Positions 60,471 through 64,000 of a stretch of 64,000 nucleotides of DNA are shown one piece after another (positions within the stretch are counted from its first letter, which is position 1; every line of letters starts with the position of its first letter). Both the position numbers and the translations under genes were made by a program. This DNA is from Geomonas limicola (lineage in GTDB: Bacteria; Desulfobacterota; Desulfuromonadia; Geobacterales; Geobacteraceae), in assembly GCF_014193675.1 (NCBI RefSeq), contig NZ_BLXZ01000001.1, positions 186,001-250,000 on the forward strand, read 5' to 3'. A model generated the notes under the pieces. The model was not told the DNA's origin. It worked only from the letters and a program-made list of their open reading frames with translations, and did no database searches.

Positions 60471-63437
60471 TCAATTTTTTGGTGGTTCCAGGTGGATCAT
60501 CTGGTCGGTGATCTCGGTAAAGCTCACATCGTGGCTCACCAGGAAAAGCTGATCATACCAGTGCTCGGTGACCTCTTCTTTTCCCACGTCGATGGCACGG
60601 AAGGCGCGCGCCAGGTTTTCCCTGCGCTCGGCGTCGAGGTTGGAGGTCGGTTCGTCAAAGAAGGCGATGCGGGCGCCGATGGTCTGCAAGAGTGCCAACC
60701 TTAAGGCAACCACCGCGCTCATCATCTGGCCGCCGGAAAGCTGGTCGTCGCTGCGCTCGCGCAAAGCGCCATCCACCATGTCCTTCAGGATGATCTGGTA
60801 GTTCTCACCCCAGAAGAGCTCCTCGTCGGACTCGGCTATGCTGCGATAGATCCGATCCGCACGGAAACTGATCTCCTCGCGAAACCGCTCGGACAGCTGG
60901 CTGGAAACATTCTTGAAGAGTTGGGTGCGCAGGAACTTGACCAGGTTGCCCTGCTCCCGCAGATCCTCGACAGCGGCCAGTTTCTCTTCTATCTCTGCCG
61001 CGATCCGGGTGAGCACCGTGATCTCTACCTCAAGCCTCTTCGTCTCGCCCTGCGCAGCTGCGATCTCTGCCTGCAGCCTGGCCACAGCCGCGGTCAGGCG
61101 CTCACGCTCGCCCTTCGCCAACTGGTGGGCCTCCGCCTGATAGCTATCCTGGAGTTCGCGCACCTCGGCGCTCTTCGCCGCCAGATCTTTTTCCAACGCT
61201 GCCAGGCGCTCCTGGTACTTGCCCAAGGTCTCCTGACGTTTCCCCAACTCCAGGGCCGCCTGCTCATGGGCGATGAAACGGTCACGATCGGCCTGGTAGC
61301 GGGTCAGTTCGGCTCCGGCCTCCTCGATCTGCCGGTCCAGTCCAATAAAGGCTTCCAGCGAGGAGCGCTTGTGGTCGGTACTCACCTGTAGCTCGGACAG
61401 CCTCTGCTGCTGGGCGGCAACTGCCTGCTGCCGCTGTGCAAGTTTCTCACGGTTGCCTTGCAGATCGCGCTTCCTGCGCTCCAGTGTCTCGCCGCGCACC
61501 CCGAGTTCCCGGAGTTTCAGGAGGCAGGACTGCACGGGTTCCTCGGCCGTTTTCACGGCCGCGACGACCGCCGCTTCGACCTTGCGGAGGGTCTCGCCCC
61601 AGGCACCGCTCCAGTCGGCAAGCTGCTGACAGCGCTCGGAAGGGGCATCTTTAAGTGCCAGCTGAAGAGGCGCAACCGGAGGCTCGGGAACTTCGAGAGA
61701 AGCCAGGAAGGTACGCAAGGTTTTCAGGAGATCCGCAGGTTCTATCTCGGCGAGGCGGGCCTGAAACTCCTTTTCCAGGGCCGCACGCTCCCGAACACCC
61801 TGCTCCAGTTCCCGTGCTACCTGATCGATCCCCGCCAGCTCGAGTGCGGCTTCCTGGGCCTTCTGCACCAGCGCTGCAACCTCGCACGCCTTAGCATCCA
61901 GACGAGCCAGCTCGGCTTCGGTCTCGGCAATGCGCGACGCGAAGAGCGCGGTGCCTCCCAACTCGTGCAGGTTCTGGCAGGGTTCCTGGAAAAACGGGCA
62001 GTCCCCCTCCCCTATCTGCTGGCAACCTTCCACCAGGGCCTGGTGCCGACCGGCGAGCAACGACTTTTCGTGTTGCACCCGCTCCAGATCCTCCCTGCGG
62101 GTGGCAAGTGCTGCGGCAAGATCCTTCAGCTCGGCTCCGGCATTTACCCGTTTCTGCTTCTGCTCGAGTTGCGTGTCGAGGGACTGGATCCGGTCCAGGG
62201 CTACCTCAAGGTACGGCAGGGTGTTCTCGATGCGCTGGGCCGGAAGCTCCCGGAAGCGTGACTCCTTCCGGGAAGCCGCCTCCAAAGCGGCACGTGCGGC
62301 ACTCTCCTCTTCCTTAAGCCCGCTCTGGAGGCTTCCATGCTCCTGCTCCTCCAGGGCCAGCTTTTGTTCTTCCGCCGTGATGGTGCCTGCCAGCGCATCT
62401 ATCTCGCGCTGTTCGATCCCCAAGGCAGCCGCTAGACCGGACTGTTCCTTCTCCAGCGCAGCCAGCTCCTTTTCCAGGCGATTTTTCTGCGACTCCGCCT
62501 CCCGCAACCCTTTAAGCCGCTGCTCGGTTGCGACGTACGCCTCTTTGCCGGCACGTGCCGCCTCCACCACCGAGCTGGCTTCGACCGCCTGCTGCACCAG
62601 GAGCTGCTGGTTCGCCACGTGATCGTTCCCGGAACGGACCCGCTCCTGGATTGCCTGGAGACCGCTTTGCGTCTCATCCAACTTCGCCTTGTGCGCATCC
62701 CAATTAGCCACCTGCGCGGCTATGGCATCATGTGCGGCACGTTCCCGTTCGAGCTCCCCACGCTTGGCGGCCAAGGAAACCGAAAGGGTGCGCAGTTCGA
62801 CTTCCTTGGCGGGGAGTACGGCGACCTGGTCCTGCTTGCCGGCAACCTCGGCCTGCAGGGTCTCGATCTTGGCAGCGATGGCGCTGTTCAGGCTCTTGGT
62901 GCCGTCGAAGGTCTTGCGCCAGGCGTCGATGCCAAGAATCTCGTCGAAGGCATCCTGCCTTTTGGTGGGCTGGCGGATCACGAAAGGTCCCAGGAAGTCG
63001 TTCTGGAACGGGCCGATGACCAGCTTGAACTGGTCGGCGAGCGAGCGGTTCCCGGAGAGGCCCAAAAGCTTCGCGATGCGCGCCTCGGTCTCCTGCAGGT
63101 TCGCGTGGTCCTCGACCTCGAAGCCGTCCCCCAGTTGCTTGGCAAGGAGCCACTTGCCGGCAGTTCCCACGGTCCGGGTCACCCGGTAGGTCTCGCCATC
63201 AGCCCCTTCGAACACCACACCTATCTCGCCTTTCTTGGCGCCGATGGAGAGGAAGCGTTCGGCCTTGGTCACGAAATCCTGGGCGCTCACACCGAAGAGG
63301 GCATAACCGATCGCCTCGAAGATGGTGCTCTTTCCCGAGCCGTTGGCGCCGCTCAGGACATTGATCCCCGGAGCGAAGGCGAGATCGGTTTCCCGATGAG
63401 ACTTGATGTTCCTGAGCTGAATGGAGATCAGTCGCAC
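60471..63437 (-). CDS. sbcC: SbcC/Rad50-family ATPase (exonuclease subunit)
   Basis: A 988-aa SMC-like protein: Walker A SGANGSGKSTIFEAIGYALF near residue 35, two long coiled coils (about 170-460 and 530-830), and the C-terminal ATPase half with signature LSGGQMMSAVVALRLALLQT and Walker B IAFFDEPTSNLDAERR. The hinge has GDCPFFQEPCQNL, a CX6C pair where Rad50 proteins normally have a CxxC zinc hook. With SbcD it opens and trims DNA hairpins and blocked ends. Its start overlaps the sbcD stop by 10 bases. Confidence 0.92.
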   Translation of the reverse strand: MRLISIQLRNIKSHRETDLAFAPGINVLSGANGSGKSTIFEAIGYALFGVSAQDFVTKAERFLSIGAKKGEIGVVFEGADGETYRVTRTVGTAGKWLLAKQLGDGFEVEDHANLQETEARIAKLLGLSGNRSLADQFKLVIGPFQNDFLGPFVIRQPTKRQDAFDEILGIDAWRKTFDGTKSLNSAIAAKIETLQAEVAGKQDQVAVLPAKEVELRTLSVSLAAKRGELERERAAHDAIAAQVANWDAHKAKLDETQSGLQAIQERVRSGNDHVANQQLLVQQAVEASSVVEAARAGKEAYVATEQRLKGLREAESQKNRLEKELAALEKEQSGLAAALGIEQREIDALAGTITAEEQKLALEEQEHGSLQSGLKEEESAARAALEAASRKESRFRELPAQRIENTLPYLEVALDRIQSLDTQLEQKQKRVNAGAELKDLAAALATRREDLERVQHEKSLLAGRHQALVEGCQQIGEGDCPFFQEPCQNLHELGGTALFASRIAETEAELARLDAKACEVAALVQKAQEAALELAGIDQVARELEQGVRERAALEKEFQARLAEIEPADLLKTLRTFLASLEVPEPPVAPLQLALKDAPSERCQQLADWSGAWGETLRKVEAAVVAAVKTAEEPVQSCLLKLRELGVRGETLERRKRDLQGNREKLAQRQQAVAAQQQRLSELQVSTDHKRSSLEAFIGLDRQIEEAGAELTRYQADRDRFIAHEQAALELGKRQETLGKYQERLAALEKDLAAKSAEVRELQDSYQAEAHQLAKGERERLTAAVARLQAEIAAAQGETKRLEVEITVLTRIAAEIEEKLAAVEDLREQGNLVKFLRTQLFKNVSSQLSERFREEISFRADRIYRSIAESDEELFWGENYQIILKDMVDGALRERSDDQLSGGQMMSAVVALRLALLQTIGARIAFFDEPTSNLDAERRENLARAFRAIDVGKEEVTEHWYDQLFLVSHDVSFTEITDQMIHLEPPKN

Positions 63438-64000
63438 GAGCCACCTCTGCGAGAGAGCAGTCCAAGGAGCTCCTCCCCTTCTGCGTCCCCTTTCAGCACC
63501 AGGTCGCGCAACGCCAGCGACAGCTCGATGAGCTCACTCTCCCGGTCGCGGTAGCTGCTGTTCGCCCGGATCAGCTCGCCCAGCACATCGCGCTCGATCT
63601 CGGCAAGGCTCTTCTTGACCTTCTCCTCGCCACCCGAAGACGCGATCTGCGACAGGTGGTTCTTTATTTCCAGGTGCAGCGGCTGGCGGATCTCCTCCAG
63701 GGCGCAGCGCAGTCGGTCACGGCTCAGTTCGAAGGGATGGAAGGCCACCTTGCCGATCAGGCGCACCTCTATGAGCGGTGCACGATCGTCGGCCAGCGTT
63801 GCGAGTCGCTCGCGCATCCGCGCGCCGAAACGCTCCAGCGCCTCGCCTGCAGTCAGGGCGCCATCGAGGTCGACGGTGAGCACCAGCATCGGACGTGGCG
63901 AGCTCGCCTTGAACAGGTGACGTATCCCATCATCGTCCATGGTAACGAGGTAGTACCCCTTGTCGTAGCGCTCTTCCCCGAAGTTGACGCACTCCGGCGA
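63428..64000 (-). CDS. sbcD: SbcD/Mre11-family nuclease, C-terminal part (cut by window edge)
   Basis: The open frame runs through the right edge without a start. The visible part begins SPECVNFGEERYDKGYYLVT, matching the segment after the Mre11 phosphoesterase core (GSPER..FGE...KGF.LV), followed by the capping domain and a helical C-terminal part that contacts Rad50. The catalytic metal-binding motifs lie outside the window. It overlaps sbcC by 10 bases, as expected for a coupled sbcDC pair. The internal ATG at 63940 is not taken as the start. Confidence 0.85.
   Translation of the reverse strand, partial: SPECVNFGEERYDKGYYLVTMDDDGIRHLFKASSPRPMLVLTVDLDGALTAGEALERFGARMRERLATLADDRAPLIEVRLIGKVAFHPFELSRDRLRCALEEIRQPLHLEIKNHLSQIASSGGEEKVKKSLAEIERDVLGELIRANSSYRDRESELIELSLALRDLVLKGDAEGEELLGLLSRRGGSCD

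Noticed and set aside
63428..63940. A complete 170-aa gene starting at the ATG near 63940
   Set aside because: The frame stays open to the window edge, and the upstream residues continue the Mre11/SbcD family pattern, so this is the end of a larger gene.
1..64000. tRNA or rRNA genes, insertion sequences, prophage
   Set aside because: No T-loop or rRNA core sequences, transposase-like proteins or phage genes were seen on reading through; a dedicated search could still find something missed.

Overview
The window looks like chromosomal DNA from a Geobacterales bacterium (Desulfuromonadota), probably close to Citrifermentans/Geomonas. The grounds are high GC, very large multiheme c-type cytochromes, a tandem GEMM-I riboswitch leader of the type known from Geobacter, a LexA operator matching the Geobacter motif GGTT-N2-C-N4-G-N3-ACC, a PEP-CTERM/exosortase exopolysaccharide locus, and a typical housekeeping order. 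No rRNA, tRNA, CRISPR array, insertion sequence or prophage was recognised.

Layout. 1-7257: edge of a PEP-CTERM exopolysaccharide locus. A minus-strand unit (TPR lipoprotein PrsT, sugar transferase, export protein running off the left edge) faces a plus-strand PEP-CTERM protein and a CAAX-protease-like membrane protein; both plus-strand genes have good sigma-54 (-24/-12) promoters. 7417-9636: small genes, including an atypical short flagellin followed by a 105-aa protein that copies the flagellin C-terminal helix, and a 25-aa membrane peptide. 9636-11693: M1-type metallopeptidase. 12140-20780: the most distinctive part. A sigma-70 promoter is followed by two tandem GEMM-I aptamers, each with its own terminator and each with A at the specificity position, then four genes: a lipoprotein cytochrome with up to 12 haem sites, an NHL/Ig-like secreted protein with a dockerin-like tail, a small lipoprotein, and a cytochrome with up to 27 haem sites. 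This looks like an extracellular electron-transfer operon controlled by a cyclic dinucleotide, probably cyclic AMP-GMP. A beta-barrel protein gene converges on it.

22275-30184: SOS cassette lexA / small protein / dinB, a DAC-domain (c-di-AMP synthase-like) protein, mutS and a Tat-exported cell-wall amidase. 30232-45721: mostly minus-strand housekeeping (gltX, yacG, a MshEN-REC regulator, a SPOR protein, argS with a 57-aa four-cysteine protein overlapping its start, ftsB-like, UDP-xylose synthase, UDP-glucose dehydrogenase, rsmA, tsaD, phoH, cysteine desulfurase, DHH phosphoesterase). 45994-52698: DHH-CBS-tRNA nucleotidyltransferase, MEMO-like protein, scpB, scpA, trpS and a site-2 protease. 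53198-59220: a tripartite RND efflux operon. 59266-64000: a DMT transporter, a regularly phased 41-bp composite repeat, and an SbcCD (Rad50/Mre11) pair with SbcD cut by the right edge.

Several second-messenger devices lie close together: GEMM riboswitches, a DAC protein and a MshEN domain. Start codons were chosen by ribosome-binding site and family length, so several genes start inside the longest open frame. All functions are inferred from sequence read by eye; no database search was run.
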